Part shown: in pieces, positions 1 through 9,395 of the stretch
Layout: every line of letters starts with the position of its first letter
Position numbering within the stretch: the first letter of the stretch is position 1
Source of the DNA: Betaproteobacteria bacterium
Lineage (GTDB): Bacteria > Pseudomonadota > Gammaproteobacteria > Burkholderiales > SG8-41
Assembly (NCBI GenBank): GCA_025363575.1
Contig: JANYDM010000079.1
Span: 1 to 21,926 of the forward strand
DNA length: 21,926 nucleotides
Reading direction: 5' to 3'
Notes under the pieces: model-generated
What the model was told of the DNA's origin: nothing
The model's input: the letters and a program-made list of their open reading frames with translations, nothing else
Databases searched by the model: none
Translations under genes and position numbers: made by a program

Positions 1-152
1 GTGGCAAATACAATTGGATCTCGGGGTGTTTTAGCACTCCGCTTAAGAAATAATCGCTTATAGGCCGTTCTACGAGGCCGACATTTGCGTGCCTACTCAC
101 TTCCGATCGAAATGAATCGAATTTCAACAAACCCTTAGAGCGCCAGCCGCCC
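1..152. other. gene-free left edge downstream of recN
   Basis: No convincing coding region is present. The stretch is more AT-rich than the rest of the window. It contains a small imperfect hairpin around 24-40 (GGGGTG / CACTCC arms with a TTTTAG loop). That hairpin overlaps a perfect 9-base CIRCE half-site, TTAGCACTC (31-39), but the matching half GAGTGCTAA does not follow after 9 bases. A 6-base inverted pair GCAAAT / ATTTGC (about 5-10 and 83-88) is also present. I could not match it to a known RNA. It may be the edge of a feature that continues outside the window. Confidence 0.4.
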
Positions 153-1814
153 TCAGGTTTTAATGCCCAGCATTTCCGCCGCGTGCTTGCGCGTCGTTTC
201 CGTGATCTTGACGCCGCCCAGCATCCGCGCGACCTCTTCAATGCGCCCGGCATCGTCGAGCACATTGACGCGGCTCGCCACTTTACCGTTGCCCGTCGAC
301 TTCGTCACCTGCCATTGATGGTCGGCCGAAGATGCGACCTGCGGGAGATGTGTCACGCACATCACCTGGTGCTGCGTCCCCAGCTTCCTGAGCATCTGGC
401 CGACGATTTCCGCGACGCGCCCGCCGATGCCGGCGTCGACCTCGTCGAAGATGAGCGTGGGCACCTGCGCGATCTCGCTGGCCGCGGTCTGAATGGCGAG
501 GCTGATGCGCGACAGCTCGCCGCCGGACGCGACTTTCGCCAGCGGCCGCGCGACGGTCCCTTTATGCGCAGATACGAGAAACTCGATCTGCTCGAGACCG
601 CTTGAATTCCCTTCAGCCAGCGCGGTCAACTCGATTTCGAAACTGCCGCCTGCCATCGCCAGCGTCTGCATCGCGGCACTGACTTTGTCGGCGAGTTTCT
701 TCGCCGCCTTCTTGCGGCCGGCGCTGAGCAGCTTCGCCGCGGCAAGATAGGCTGCATGCGCTTCGCCCGCGCTTTTGCGCATGCTTGCGACGTCGAGGCT
801 GCCGCCGAGCTGATCCAGCCGCGCGCGCGCGGCAGCGAGCGCGTCAGGCAGCGTGGCCGGCGTCAGGCGGTATTTGCGCGCGCTCGCGTGCACCGCTTCC
901 AGCCGCTGCTCGATTTCCCTGAAGCGCCGCGGGTCGATGTCGAGCCGTTGCTGGTAGTCGCGCAGCATGTAGACGGCTTCCTGCGCCTGCGCCTGCGCGG
1001 ACGCCACGATATCGATGATTTCTTTCAGCCGCGCGTCGAATTCGAGCAGATGGTCGAGGCGCGACGACACCGCGCTCAGCTGGGTGACGCTCGAATTGTC
1101 GCCGTCGGACAACGCGTCCATCGCATACTGCGCGCCCTCGATCAGGCTTTGCGCATGCGCAAGGCGCGCGTGCTCGGCATTGGTCTCTTCCCATTCGTCC
1201 GCGCTGAATTTCAGCGCATCGAGTTCGCGTACCTGCGCATCGAGCTCATCGCGTTCGGCCGCAAATGCCGCCGCATTGGATTCGAGTTTGGTGAGGTGCC
1301 CGTGCAGCTCCTGCCACGCGCGCCACGCCGCGGCTACCGTGTCGGCCGCGCCCTCCAGCCCGCCATAGGCGTCGAGCAAGCCGCGTTGCGCCGCCCCGCG
1401 CAGCAGCGACTGATGCTCATGCTGGCCATGGATATCGACGAGATGCTCGCCCGCTTCGCGCAATTGGGTGGCGGTTACGCTGCGTCCGTTGATGAAGGCG
1501 CGCGAGCGCCCGCCGCTGTCGACCACGCGCCGCACCAGATAAGCATCTTCATCACCGGCAAGATCGTTGTCGGCGAGCCAGCGCTTGAGCTGTTTCAGCT
1601 TGACGATGTCGAATTCAGCGCTGATCTCCGCTTTGTCCGCGCCCTGGCGCACGACCGACGCATCCCCGCGCTCGCCAAGCACGAGTTGCAGCGCGTCGAT
1701 CAGTATCGACTTGCCGGCGCCAGTCTCGCCCGTCAGCGCAGTAAAGCCGGCGCCGAACTCAAGCTCGACGCGCTCGACGATAACGAAATCAGTGATGTTC
1801 AGTGCGCGCAGCAC
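153..1814 (-). CDS. recN: DNA repair protein RecN (SMC-like ATPase)
   Basis: RecN is a cytosolic SMC-like ATPase that acts in recombinational repair of double-strand breaks. The 553-residue length is normal for the family. The N-terminal half-nucleotide-binding domain carries the Walker A motif GETGAGKS (29-36) and the RecN-typical HGQHEHQ stretch (129-135). The middle, about 160-380, is Ala/Leu/Glu-rich, as expected of the antiparallel coiled coil. The C-terminal half-domain has the ABC signature ASGGELSRI (429-437), Walker B LIFDEVD (454-460) and the switch histidine in VTHLPQVA (487-494). The start is GTG at 1814, which gives the typical opening MLRALNITDF; only a weak AGG lies upstream. 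It follows nadK on the same strand with about 130 bases between, so it may be co-transcribed or have its own promoter. I see no LexA-type box. Confidence 0.97.
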   Translation of the reverse strand: MLRALNITDFVIVERVELEFGAGFTALTGETGAGKSILIDALQLVLGERGDASVVRQGADKAEISAEFDIVKLKQLKRWLADNDLAGDEDAYLVRRVVDSGGRSRAFINGRSVTATQLREAGEHLVDIHGQHEHQSLLRGAAQRGLLDAYGGLEGAADTVAAAWRAWQELHGHLTKLESNAAAFAAERDELDAQVRELDALKFSADEWEETNAEHARLAHAQSLIEGAQYAMDALSDGDNSSVTQLSAVSSRLDHLLEFDARLKEIIDIVASAQAQAQEAVYMLRDYQQRLDIDPRRFREIEQRLEAVHASARKYRLTPATLPDALAAARARLDQLGGSLDVASMRKSAGEAHAAYLAAAKLLSAGRKKAAKKLADKVSAAMQTLAMAGGSFEIELTALAEGNSSGLEQIEFLVSAHKGTVARPLAKVASGGELSRISLAIQTAASEIAQVPTLIFDEVDAGIGGRVAEIVGQMLRKLGTQHQVMCVTHLPQVASSADHQWQVTKSTGNGKVASRVNVLDDAGRIEEVARMLGGVKITETTRKHAAEMLGIKT

Positions 1815-1824
1815 GTTTACCTAA

Positions 1825-1938
1825 GGACGAAGGATGAAGGATGACGGATGAAGAAAAACGTCGCTGCCGCATAGCGGCGCTTGCCCTGCGCATTCGTCCT
1901 TCATCCCTGGGTGGCCTCGGGCCATTGCGCCTTCATCC
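1825..1938. repeat. heptamer-repeat inverted element between nadK and recN
   Basis: On the plus strand the left arm (1825-1853) is four tandem 7-base units: GGACGAA, GGATGAA, GGATGAC, GGATGAA, then G. The right side carries reverse-complement units: CATTCGTCCTTCATCC at 1891-1906 and CTTCATCC at 1931-1938. GGATGAAGGA (1832-1841) pairs perfectly with 1897-1906. Between the arms lies a GC-rich core with its own small hairpin (1863-1880). The layout (heptamer arms around a GC-rich core) matches the element at 8174-8271 between dnaK and dnaJ. The sequence is directly visible; its function is unknown. Confidence 0.75.
1854..1880 (-). terminator. possible intrinsic terminator after nadK
   Basis: Read on the minus strand, a GC-rich hairpin (GCCGC-TAT-GCGGC, extendable by GC pairs around a bulged A; plus-strand 1863-1880) is followed within a few bases by five T residues (plus-strand 1854-1858). 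It would act between nadK and recN. The stem is short and the T run is offset by about 4 bases, so strength is uncertain. Confidence 0.4.
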
Positions 1939-1944
1939 TTATTT

Positions 1945-2817
1945 TTAATAAAACTCCGTCCAATGCAGCTTGGCCCGCAGCATATTGTAGTAATCATGGC
2001 CCACCGGGTGCAGCAGGCGTATGGTGTGATCGTAACGGCGCACCACGACGCGATAGCCTTCGCGCAGATCGAAGCGCGAATGGCTGTCGAAATGGGCGCG
2101 CGGGTCCGCGGCACTGACGATGACGATTTCGACCTCACTGTTGCTGCTGATGACGATAGGCCGGCTGGAAAACGTGTGCGGGCAGATTGGCACCAGCGCC
2201 ATTGCCGACAGCGACGGATGAATGATAGGCCCGCCCGACGACAGCGCGTAGGCGGTTGAACCGGTCGGCGTAGCGACGATCAGGCCGTCGGCGCGCAACG
2301 TATACAGGAACTTGCCGTCGATGCGCACTTCCATCTCTATCATGCTGCCTTTGATACCCTTCGACACCACCGCTTCGTTGAAGGCGAGCACCCCGAACAC
2401 GCGCTCGCTGGCGTCGAACACTTCGGCAGCGACCAGCATGCGCTCCTCGGTGACGTAGTTGCCTTCGAGTATCGTGCCTATGGTCTCGATCATCGTGCCG
2501 AGCGAGATATCGGTGAGAAAGCCGAGGCGCCCCTGGTTAATGCCGACCAGGGCGACATCGAACGGAGCCAGCGTGCGCGCAATATTGAGCATCGTGCCGT
2601 CGCCCCCCAGCACGATGGCGAGATCGGCCTCGCGCCCGATTTCCTCGAGCACGCGCACCGGGTAGCGGCTGTCGCCGATATGCGATGCCGTCAGGCTGTC
2701 GATCAGCACCTTGACGCCGCGATTCACAAGATAGTCGGCCAACCGCAGCAGCGGTCCGGCGATTTCCGGGCTCTTGTACTTGCCGATCAGGCCGACGGTC
2801 TTGAACGATGGATTCAT
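1945..2817 (-). CDS. nadK: NAD kinase (ATP/polyphosphate-dependent NADP synthesis)
   Basis: The enzyme phosphorylates NAD to NADP in the cytosol. The 290-residue length is normal. The nucleotide-binding GGDGTM motif is at 71-76, the NEAVVSKG stretch at 147-154, and the glycine/threonine-rich TPTGSTAYALSSGGPI motif at 183-198, all as in bacterial NAD kinases. The reading frame is open upstream to 3165, but family alignment supports the ATG at 2817 (opening MNPSFKTVGLIGKY); the extra upstream residues have no family counterpart and cross the predicted promoter. There is no Shine-Dalgarno sequence before this ATG. A perfect TATAAT lies 6 bases upstream, which suggests a leaderless mRNA. The gene is divergent from hrcA and upstream of recN. 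Confidence 0.96.
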   Translation of the reverse strand: MNPSFKTVGLIGKYKSPEIAGPLLRLADYLVNRGVKVLIDSLTASHIGDSRYPVRVLEEIGREADLAIVLGGDGTMLNIARTLAPFDVALVGINQGRLGFLTDISLGTMIETIGTILEGNYVTEERMLVAAEVFDASERVFGVLAFNEAVVSKGIKGSMIEMEVRIDGKFLYTLRADGLIVATPTGSTAYALSSGGPIIHPSLSAMALVPICPHTFSSRPIVISSNSEVEIVIVSAADPRAHFDSHSRFDLREGYRVVVRRYDHTIRLLHPVGHDYYNMLRAKLHWTEFY

Positions 2818-2823
2818 GGCCGC

Positions 2824-2829
2824 ATTATA
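2824..2829 (-). promoter_or_regulatory. -10 element of nadK promoter, abutting the ATG
   Basis: Read on the minus strand the hexamer is TATAAT, a perfect sigma-70 -10 box. Only 6 bases (GCGGCC) separate it from the nadK ATG, so transcription would start at or within a base or two of the start codon. No good -35 box is visible at 16-18 bases. Confidence 0.55.
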
Positions 2830-2941
2830 TAGACATGTGAATGGCGGGCGCTTCTGCACGTTAGCGTGAACTTCCTGCGCGCATTCATGCGCGTAGCTGC
2901 GTGCTTCCCGTCTGTTTCCACCTCGTGCCTGCCGATTTGTG

Positions 2942-2947
2942 TAGAAT
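2942..2947 (+). promoter_or_regulatory. candidate -10 element of hrcA promoter, abutting the ATG
   Basis: TAGAAT (5 of 6 matches to TATAAT) is followed by exactly 6 bases (AAATCG) and then the hrcA ATG at 2954. No Shine-Dalgarno is present, so this too would give a leaderless message. The best upstream -35-like hexamer (TTTCCA, 2915-2920) is 21 bases away, too far for a standard promoter. No CIRCE element or sigma-32 promoter is visible here. Confidence 0.4.
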
Positions 2948-2953
2948 AAATCG

Positions 2954-3988
2954 ATGCCCACGGTCACACCCAATCTGAACGAGCGCGCGCAGACGCTGCT
3001 CAAAGCGCTGGTCGAGCGGTATATCGCCGATGGCCAGCCGGTCGGCTCGCGCGCGCTGTCGCGCGTCTCCGGCCTCGACCTGTCGCCCGCGAGCATACGC
3101 AACGTGATGGCGGATCTCGAGGAGATGGGCTTCATCGCGAGCCCGCATACTTCAGCGGGCCGCATCCCGACCCCGCGCGGCTACCGCTTCTTCGTGGATA
3201 CGCTGCTCACCATCAAGCCGCTCGACAACAGCGAGATTCACCAGCTCGAGGGCCAGCTGCACACCGAGAGCCGGCAGCGGATCGTGTCATCGACCTCGCA
3301 ATTGCTGTCCGACCTCACGCAGTTTGCCGGGGTCGTCATGACGCCGCGGCGCGCGGCGATGTTCCGCCAGATCGAATTCGTGAGCCTCTCCGACAAGCGC
3401 ATCCTCATCATCATCGTCTCGCCCGAAGGCGACGTGCAGAACCGCATCTTCACTCTTGACCGCGCCTATTCACCGGCGGAGCTCATCGAAGCGGCGAACA
3501 TGCTCAACCAGCATTACGCTGGCTGCTCGTTCGAGGAAATCCACCGCCGCATTCACGACGAGCTCAAGCAGTTGCGCGAAAGCATGTCGCAACTGATGGC
3601 GGCGGCGCTCGAGGTCGGCAGCCAGGCCATGCACGACGCGTCCGACGAAGTCGTGATTGCCGGCGAGCGCAACCTGCTGCAAGTGCACGACCTGTCGGGC
3701 AACATGGCGAGCCTGCGCAAGCTGTTCGACTTGTTCGAGCAGAAAACAAGCCTGCTGCAGCTGCTCGACGTGTCAAGCCGCGCTCACGGCGTGCAGATTT
3801 TCATCGGCGGCGAGTCGGGCCTGGTGCCGCTGGACGAATGCAGCATAGTCACCGCGCCCTACACCGTCGACGGCCAGGTCGTCGGCACGCTCGGCGTGAT
3901 CGGCCCGACGCGCATGGCCTACGAGCGCGTGATTCCCATCGTCGATATCACCGCGAAACTGCTGTCGAGCGCTTTGTCGCACAGCTGA
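2954..3988 (+). CDS. hrcA: heat-inducible transcription repressor HrcA
   Basis: HrcA binds CIRCE operators (TTAGCACTC-N9-GAGTGCTAA) and represses chaperone genes, usually groESL, with GroEL as its folding partner. At 344 residues it is full length. The N-terminal winged-helix region is clear, with strongly conserved stretches [10 protein letters not shown] (about 28-37), [12 protein letters not shown] and [14 protein letters not shown]. The GAF-like core and C-terminal dimerisation region follow. ATG at 2954 is the only plausible start; it adds about six residues before the usual N-terminus. The gene is divergent from nadK and followed 18 bases later by hemH. Although it lies next to grpE-dnaK-dnaJ, no complete CIRCE element occurs in this window, so its targets are probably elsewhere. 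Confidence 0.96.
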   Translation: MPTVTPNLNERAQTLLKALVERYIADGQPVGSRALSRVSGLDLSPASIRNVMADLEEMGFIASPHTSAGRIPTPRGYRFFVDTLLTIKPLDNSEIHQLEGQLHTESRQRIVSSTSQLLSDLTQFAGVVMTPRRAAMFRQIEFVSLSDKRILIIIVSPEGDVQNRIFTLDRAYSPAELIEAANMLNQHYAGCSFEEIHRRIHDELKQLRESMSQLMAAALEVGSQAMHDASDEVVIAGERNLLQVHDLSGNMASLRKLFDLFEQKTSLLQLLDVSSRAHGVQIFIGGESGLVPLDECSIVTAPYTVDGQVVGTLGVIGPTRMAYERVIPIVDITAKLLSSALSHS

Positions 3989-4006
3989 TCGCGATAACGC
4001 GCCACC

Positions 4007-5101
4007 ATGCCGCGTTATCTCGAGGAACCCGCGCATCTTCATGGCACGGCGCCGAAATGCGGCGTACTGCTGATCAATCTTGGCACGCCCGATGCGCCCA
4101 CCGCCGCCGCGGTTCGCCGCTATCTGCGCGAATTCCTGAACGATCCGCGCGTGATCGAAATTCCGCGGCCTGTCTGGTGGCTGGTGCTGAACCTGTTCGT
4201 GCTGCCGTTCCGTCCGAAAAAATCGGCGCAGCGCTACGCCCAGATCTGGTCCGCTGACGGCTCGCCGCTGCGCGCGCACACGGAACGCCAGGCACGCATG
4301 CTGCAGGGCTATCTGGGCCAGCGCGTCAAGATGCCGCTGATCGTCGAGCATGCAATGCGCTATGGATCTCCATCAGTGGCGGCGGCCCTTAACGGCATGA
4401 AGCAACAGGGGTGCGACCGCGTCCTGGTCGTGCCGCTTTATCCGCAATACGCGGCAAGCTCTACCGCGACCGCGCTCGACGCGGTCGGTGCGGCGTACGC
4501 GCATATGCGCAACCAGCCGGCGCTGCGCAGCGTGCGCTCATTCCACGATCATCCCGGCTATATCGCGTCGCTCGCGCAAAGCGTCAACGACTATTGGATG
4601 AAGAACGGCCGCCCCGACAAACTCGTCATGAGCTTTCACGGCGTGCCGCGCCGCACGCTGGACCGGGGCGATCCCTACCATTGCGAATGTCAGGCGACCG
4701 CGCGCCTGCTTGCCGCAGCACTCGGACTCGCGGCCGACAAATACGTGGTTGCGTTCCAGTCGCTGTTCGGGCGCGCGGAATGGCTCAAACCTTACACAGC
4801 CGAAGTGCTGCGCGATCTCGGCCGGCGGAAAACACCGCGCGTCGACGTGGTTTGTCCCGGCTTCGTCGCCGATTGCCTGGAGACGCTCGAGGAAATCGCC
4901 ATCGAGGGCAAAACTATCTTCCTGACGGCGGGCGGCAAGGACTATCACGCCATCCCGTGCCTGAACGAGCGCGATGACTGGATACATGCGCTCGCGGACA
5001 TCGTTGCGGCCAATCTTGCCGGCTGGGTCGGCGGACAGCCATCGACCGAGCAGCTCGCGCGCAGCCGTGAGCGGGCACTCGCGCTGGGGGCCAAAACCTG
5101 A
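4007..5101 (+). CDS. hemH: ferrochelatase (protoheme synthesis)
   Basis: Ferrochelatase inserts Fe2+ into protoporphyrin IX, the last step of the protoheme pathway, at the inner face of the membrane. The 364-residue length fits the proteobacterial form. The N-terminal [13 protein letters not shown] (19-31) is typical. The metal-site histidine is His211 in MSFHGVP, and the conserved acidic residue is Glu292 in the [13 protein letters not shown] signature (285-297). The start at 4007 has no clear Shine-Dalgarno, and translation may be coupled to hrcA 18 bases upstream. Its stop codon overlaps the ATG of the next gene by one base. The position between hrcA and grpE is a frequent betaproteobacterial arrangement; no functional link to heat shock is implied. 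Confidence 0.96.
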   Translation: MPRYLEEPAHLHGTAPKCGVLLINLGTPDAPTAAAVRRYLREFLNDPRVIEIPRPVWWLVLNLFVLPFRPKKSAQRYAQIWSADGSPLRAHTERQARMLQGYLGQRVKMPLIVEHAMRYGSPSVAAALNGMKQQGCDRVLVVPLYPQYAASSTATALDAVGAAYAHMRNQPALRSVRSFHDHPGYIASLAQSVNDYWMKNGRPDKLVMSFHGVPRRTLDRGDPYHCECQATARLLAAALGLAADKYVVAFQSLFGRAEWLKPYTAEVLRDLGRRKTPRVDVVCPGFVADCLETLEEIAIEGKTIFLTAGGKDYHAIPCLNERDDWIHALADIVAANLAGWVGGQPSTEQLARSRERALALGAKT

Positions 5102-5463
5102 TGAAGCTCATCATCACCTGGCTGATCAACGCGCTGGCTCTGCTCGCGCTGCCGTACCTGTTTGACTCAATCCGCGTCGACAGCTTTTACACTGCGTTGA
5201 TTACCGCCCTGCTGCTCGGCCTCGTCAACACCCTGATCCGTCCGCTGCTGATACTGCTGACGCTGCCGCTCAATATCCTGATGCTGGGGTTGTTCACGCT
5301 CGTCATTAACGGGCTCCTCTTCTGGTTCGTCGCCTCGTTCGTGCAGGGTTTCACCGTGGCCGGATTCTGGCCGGCCGTTGGCGGTGCCCTCGTCTATGGT
5401 CTTATCAGCTGGTTCCTGAGCGCGCTTTTGCAGGGTGACCGCAAATCCTCACGACCGCTATGA
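5101..5463 (+). CDS. small four-helix membrane protein, phage-holin IV / YvlD-like family
   Basis: This 120-residue, very hydrophobic protein has about four membrane segments (roughly residues 3-22, 31-56, 57-80 and 85-110). A Pro/Arg-containing turn (LVNTLIRPLLILLTLPLN) is characteristic of the PF04020 'phage holin family 4' / YvlD group. Despite the family name, members are widespread chromosomal inner-membrane proteins with no proven holin activity, and nothing else here is phage-like. Its ATG overlaps the hemH stop by one base, so it is almost certainly translated from the same message. It ends about 40 bases before the sigma-32 promoter of grpE. Function is unknown; a link to envelope stress is only a guess. 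Confidence 0.85.
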   Translation: MKLIITWLINALALLALPYLFDSIRVDSFYTALITALLLGLVNTLIRPLLILLTLPLNILMLGLFTLVINGLLFWFVASFVQGFTVAGFWPAVGGALVYGLISWFLSALLQGDRKSSRPL

Positions 5464-5505
5464 CAAGCGCAAATAGTCTTTGTGGGTCAAAACCTTGCGG
5501 CCGCC

Positions 5506-5533
5506 CTTGAAATCCGGCGGGCTGCCCCCATTA
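5506..5533 (+). promoter_or_regulatory. sigma-32 (RpoH) heat-shock promoter of grpE
   Basis: CTTGAAA (5506-5512), a 13-base spacer, then CCCCATTA (5526-5533). This matches the E. coli sigma-32 consensus CTTGAAA-N11-16-CCCCATnT at all but one defined position. Transcription would start near 5540, about 25 bases before the grpE ATG. The leader has GAGG at 5555-5558, 5 bases before the ATG. Confidence 0.85.
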
Positions 5534-5563
5534 GCAGGGGATTGAACCGATTTAGAGGCCGCA

Positions 5564-6118
5564 ATGCAGGACCATCAGGTACCGATGACAGCCGAAGGCG
5601 AGGAGCCGCAGGCCGCCAATACCACCACGCCGGAAAACGGCATGCCCGAGGCGCCGCCAACCCAGGAAACCCTGCTCAAGCAGGCCGAGCTCGCGGCACA
5701 GGAGCACCACGACGCATGGTTGCGCGCGAAGGCCGATGCCGACAACATTCGCAAGCGCGCGCAAGCCGACATCGCCAGCGCGCACAAGTACGCGATCGAA
5801 AATTTTTCGACCGAGCTGCTGGCGGTCAAAGACAGCCTGGAAGCCGCACTGTCGATCAGCAACGTAACCGTCGACAACCTGAAGAGCGGCGTCGAGCTGA
5901 CGCTCAAGCAGCTCAATTCCGTATTCGAGAAATTCCGCCTGACCGAGATCGCCCCGGTCGGCCAGAAATTCGACCCGCACCGCCATCAGGCGATCAGCAC
6001 GGTCGAGGCCGATGCCGAGCCGAATACCGTGGTGCAGGTCTTCCAAAAAGGTTATTTGCTCAACGACCGCGTGATTCGGCCCGCGATGGTAGCCGTCGCC
6101 AAAGCTAAAGCGGGTTGA
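5564..6118 (+). CDS. grpE: nucleotide exchange factor GrpE
   Basis: GrpE is the DnaK cochaperone that releases ADP and substrate and senses temperature. The 184-residue length is normal. The first 35 or so residues are acidic and Pro/Thr-rich (disordered), followed by the long dimerising helix (about 38-95, including [13 protein letters not shown]). The C-terminal beta domain carries the family signature around [13 protein letters not shown] and [23 protein letters not shown] (split here as [11 protein letters not shown] + [12 protein letters not shown]). ATG 5564 is chosen for its GAGG ribosome-binding site; an in-frame ATG at 5585 has none. It is transcribed from its own sigma-32 promoter and followed by dnaK. 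Confidence 0.97.
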   Translation: MQDHQVPMTAEGEEPQAANTTTPENGMPEAPPTQETLLKQAELAAQEHHDAWLRAKADADNIRKRAQADIASAHKYAIENFSTELLAVKDSLEAALSISNVTVDNLKSGVELTLKQLNSVFEKFRLTEIAPVGQKFDPHRHQAISTVEADAEPNTVVQVFQKGYLLNDRVIRPAMVAVAKAKAG

Positions 6119-6127
6119 AATGCGCAG

Positions 6128-6155
6128 GTTGAAAGCAAAAGAATAATCCCCATAT
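6128..6155 (+). promoter_or_regulatory. sigma-32 (RpoH) heat-shock promoter of dnaK
   Basis: GTTGAAA (6128-6134), a 13-base spacer, then CCCCATAT (6148-6155). Only the first base of the -35 differs from the sigma-32 consensus. It starts 9 bases after the grpE stop. Predicted transcription start is near 6162, giving a leader of about 70 bases with a TGAGGT ribosome-binding site at 6219-6224 before ATG 6231. Confidence 0.85.
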
Positions 6156-6230
6156 TCAGGACAATCGAATAGCAGGCCCGCGGGTTCGCAGGGAATCGCG
6201 GAAACAAATTTACGGGAATGAGGTATCTAC

Positions 6231-8173
<1,943 letters not shown>

Positions 8174-8174
<1 letters not shown>

Positions 8175-8271
8175 GGTTGAGGAACGGGGATTGAGGATTG
8201 AGGTGGCGGCGCAAGCTGCCCCTCAATCCTTTTTGTCGTTTACTCAATCCTCAATCCACAATCCTCAATTC
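8174..8271. repeat. heptamer-repeat inverted element between dnaK and dnaJ
   Basis: The left arm (8174-8203) is built of 7-base units GGGTTGA, GGAACGG, GGATTGA, GGATTGA, then GG; the first G belongs to the dnaK stop codon. The right arm (8243-8271) is CTCAATC, CTCAATC, CACAATC, CTCAATT, then C. The 15-mer at 8188-8202 is perfectly complementary to 8243-8257, and the pairing extends imperfectly to the arm ends. A further CCTCAATCC (8221-8229) inside the loop pairs with 8195-8203 to form the terminator. The two pairings are mutually exclusive. The element fills the whole dnaK-dnaJ gap up to the dnaJ ribosome-binding site. Confidence 0.8.
8195..8234 (+). terminator. intrinsic terminator after dnaK
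   Basis: GGATTGAGG (8195-8203) pairs with CCTCAATCC (8221-8229). After a bulged T the stem continues GGC-G-GC / GC-T-GCC (one G-T wobble) to a GCAA tetraloop (GNRA type, 8211-8214). A run of five T (8230-8234) follows at once. This is a textbook rho-independent terminator. Because dnaJ follows without a visible promoter, it probably lowers dnaJ expression relative to dnaK by partial termination. Confidence 0.8.
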
Positions 8272-8282
8272 TGAAGTGAGTT

Positions 8283-9395
8283 ATGGCAAAACGCGACTAT
8301 TACGAAGTGCTCGGCGTCAACAAGGACGCGTCGGACGAAGACATCAAGAAGTCCTATCGCAAGCTCGCGATGAAATTTCATCCGGACCGCAATCCGGACA
8401 ACCCGAAAGCCGAAGGCCAGTTCAAGGAAGCGAAAGAGGCTTACGAGATTCTGTCGGATTCGGGCAAACGCGGCGCATACGATCAGTACGGACACGCCGG
8501 CGTCGATTCTTCGGCCGCCGGCGCAGGCGCCGGGATGGGCGGCTTCGCGGATGCGTTTGGCGACATCTTCGGCGATATTTTTGGCGGCAGTCGCGGCCGC
8601 TCGAATGTCTATCGTGGCGCCGATCTGCGCTACAACCTCGAAATCGGGCTCGAAGAAGCGGCGCGCGGCACTGAAACGAAAATCCGCATTCCCACGCTCG
8701 AAGAATGCGCGACCTGCCACGGCACGGGCGCAAAACCCGGCACCCAGCCGGTCAAGTGCACGACCTGCGACGGCCATGGCCAGGTACGTATGCAGCAGGG
8801 GTTTTTCTCGATCCAGCAGACCTGCCCGAAATGTCATGGCAGCGGCAAGATCGTGCAATCGCCGTGCGTGACCTGTCGCGGCGCGGGACGCTTGAAGCAG
8901 CACAAGACGCTGTCGGTCAAGATACCGGCGGGCGTCGACGAAGGCGATCGCATCCGCCTGTCAGGCGAAGGCGAAGCCGGGGTCAACGGCGGGCCGTCCG
9001 GCGACCTATACGTCGTCATCCATTTGAAAGCCCATGGGGTGTTTCAGCGCGATCACAACGACCTGCATTGCGAAATGCCGGTCAGCTTCGCGACCGCGGC
9101 GCTCGGCGGCGAGATCGAAATCCCGACGCTCGACGGTTACGCCAAGATCAAGATCCCCGCGGAAACGCAGTCGGGCAAAGTGTTTCGCCTGCGCGGCAAA
9201 GGCATCAAAGGCGTGCGCTCATCGACGCACGGCGATCTCATGTGCCACGTCGTAGTTGAAACGCCCGTCAACCTGACCCCGCGCCAGCGTGAACTGCTGA
9301 CGGAGTTCGAAGCGACACTCGCAACGGATGCGGGCAAACACAATCCGCGCGCGAAATCGTGGATGGACAAGGTCAAAGAGTTTTTTGCGGATTAG
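8283..9395 (+). CDS. dnaJ: chaperone DnaJ (Hsp40, class A)
   Basis: DnaJ stimulates DnaK ATP hydrolysis and delivers substrates. At 370 residues it is full length. The J domain (1-70) has the catalytic HPD at 33-35. A Gly/Phe/Ala-rich region spans about 72-108. The zinc domain has four CxxCxGxG repeats starting at Cys142, Cys159, Cys181 and Cys195. C-terminal domains I and II and the dimerisation tail ([10 protein letters not shown]) follow. The ribosome-binding site lies in GAAGTGAG just before ATG 8283. I find no sigma-32 promoter in the 108 bases after dnaK, so expression probably depends on read-through of the terminator at 8195-8234. The stop overlaps that of the convergent YqgE gene by 4 bases. 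Confidence 0.98.
   Translation: MAKRDYYEVLGVNKDASDEDIKKSYRKLAMKFHPDRNPDNPKAEGQFKEAKEAYEILSDSGKRGAYDQYGHAGVDSSAAGAGAGMGGFADAFGDIFGDIFGGSRGRSNVYRGADLRYNLEIGLEEAARGTETKIRIPTLEECATCHGTGAKPGTQPVKCTTCDGHGQVRMQQGFFSIQQTCPKCHGSGKIVQSPCVTCRGAGRLKQHKTLSVKIPAGVDEGDRIRLSGEGEAGVNGGPSGDLYVVIHLKAHGVFQRDHNDLHCEMPVSFATAALGGEIEIPTLDGYAKIKIPAETQSGKVFRLRGKGIKGVRSSTHGDLMCHVVVETPVNLTPRQRELLTEFEATLATDAGKHNPRAKSWMDKVKEFFAD

Noticed and set aside
2818..3165. N-terminal extension of NAD kinase
   Set aside because: The upstream frame runs antisense through hrcA and the intergenic promoter region; the family N-terminus matches ATG 2817.
5101..5463. Prophage remnant, because of the 'phage holin' family name
   Set aside because: No other phage gene is present; the gene overlaps hemH and the family is widespread on chromosomes.
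8204..8225. Possible sigma-32 promoter for dnaJ (CCCCTC after TTGAGG)
   Set aside because: Both boxes match poorly and the bases are part of the terminator stem.
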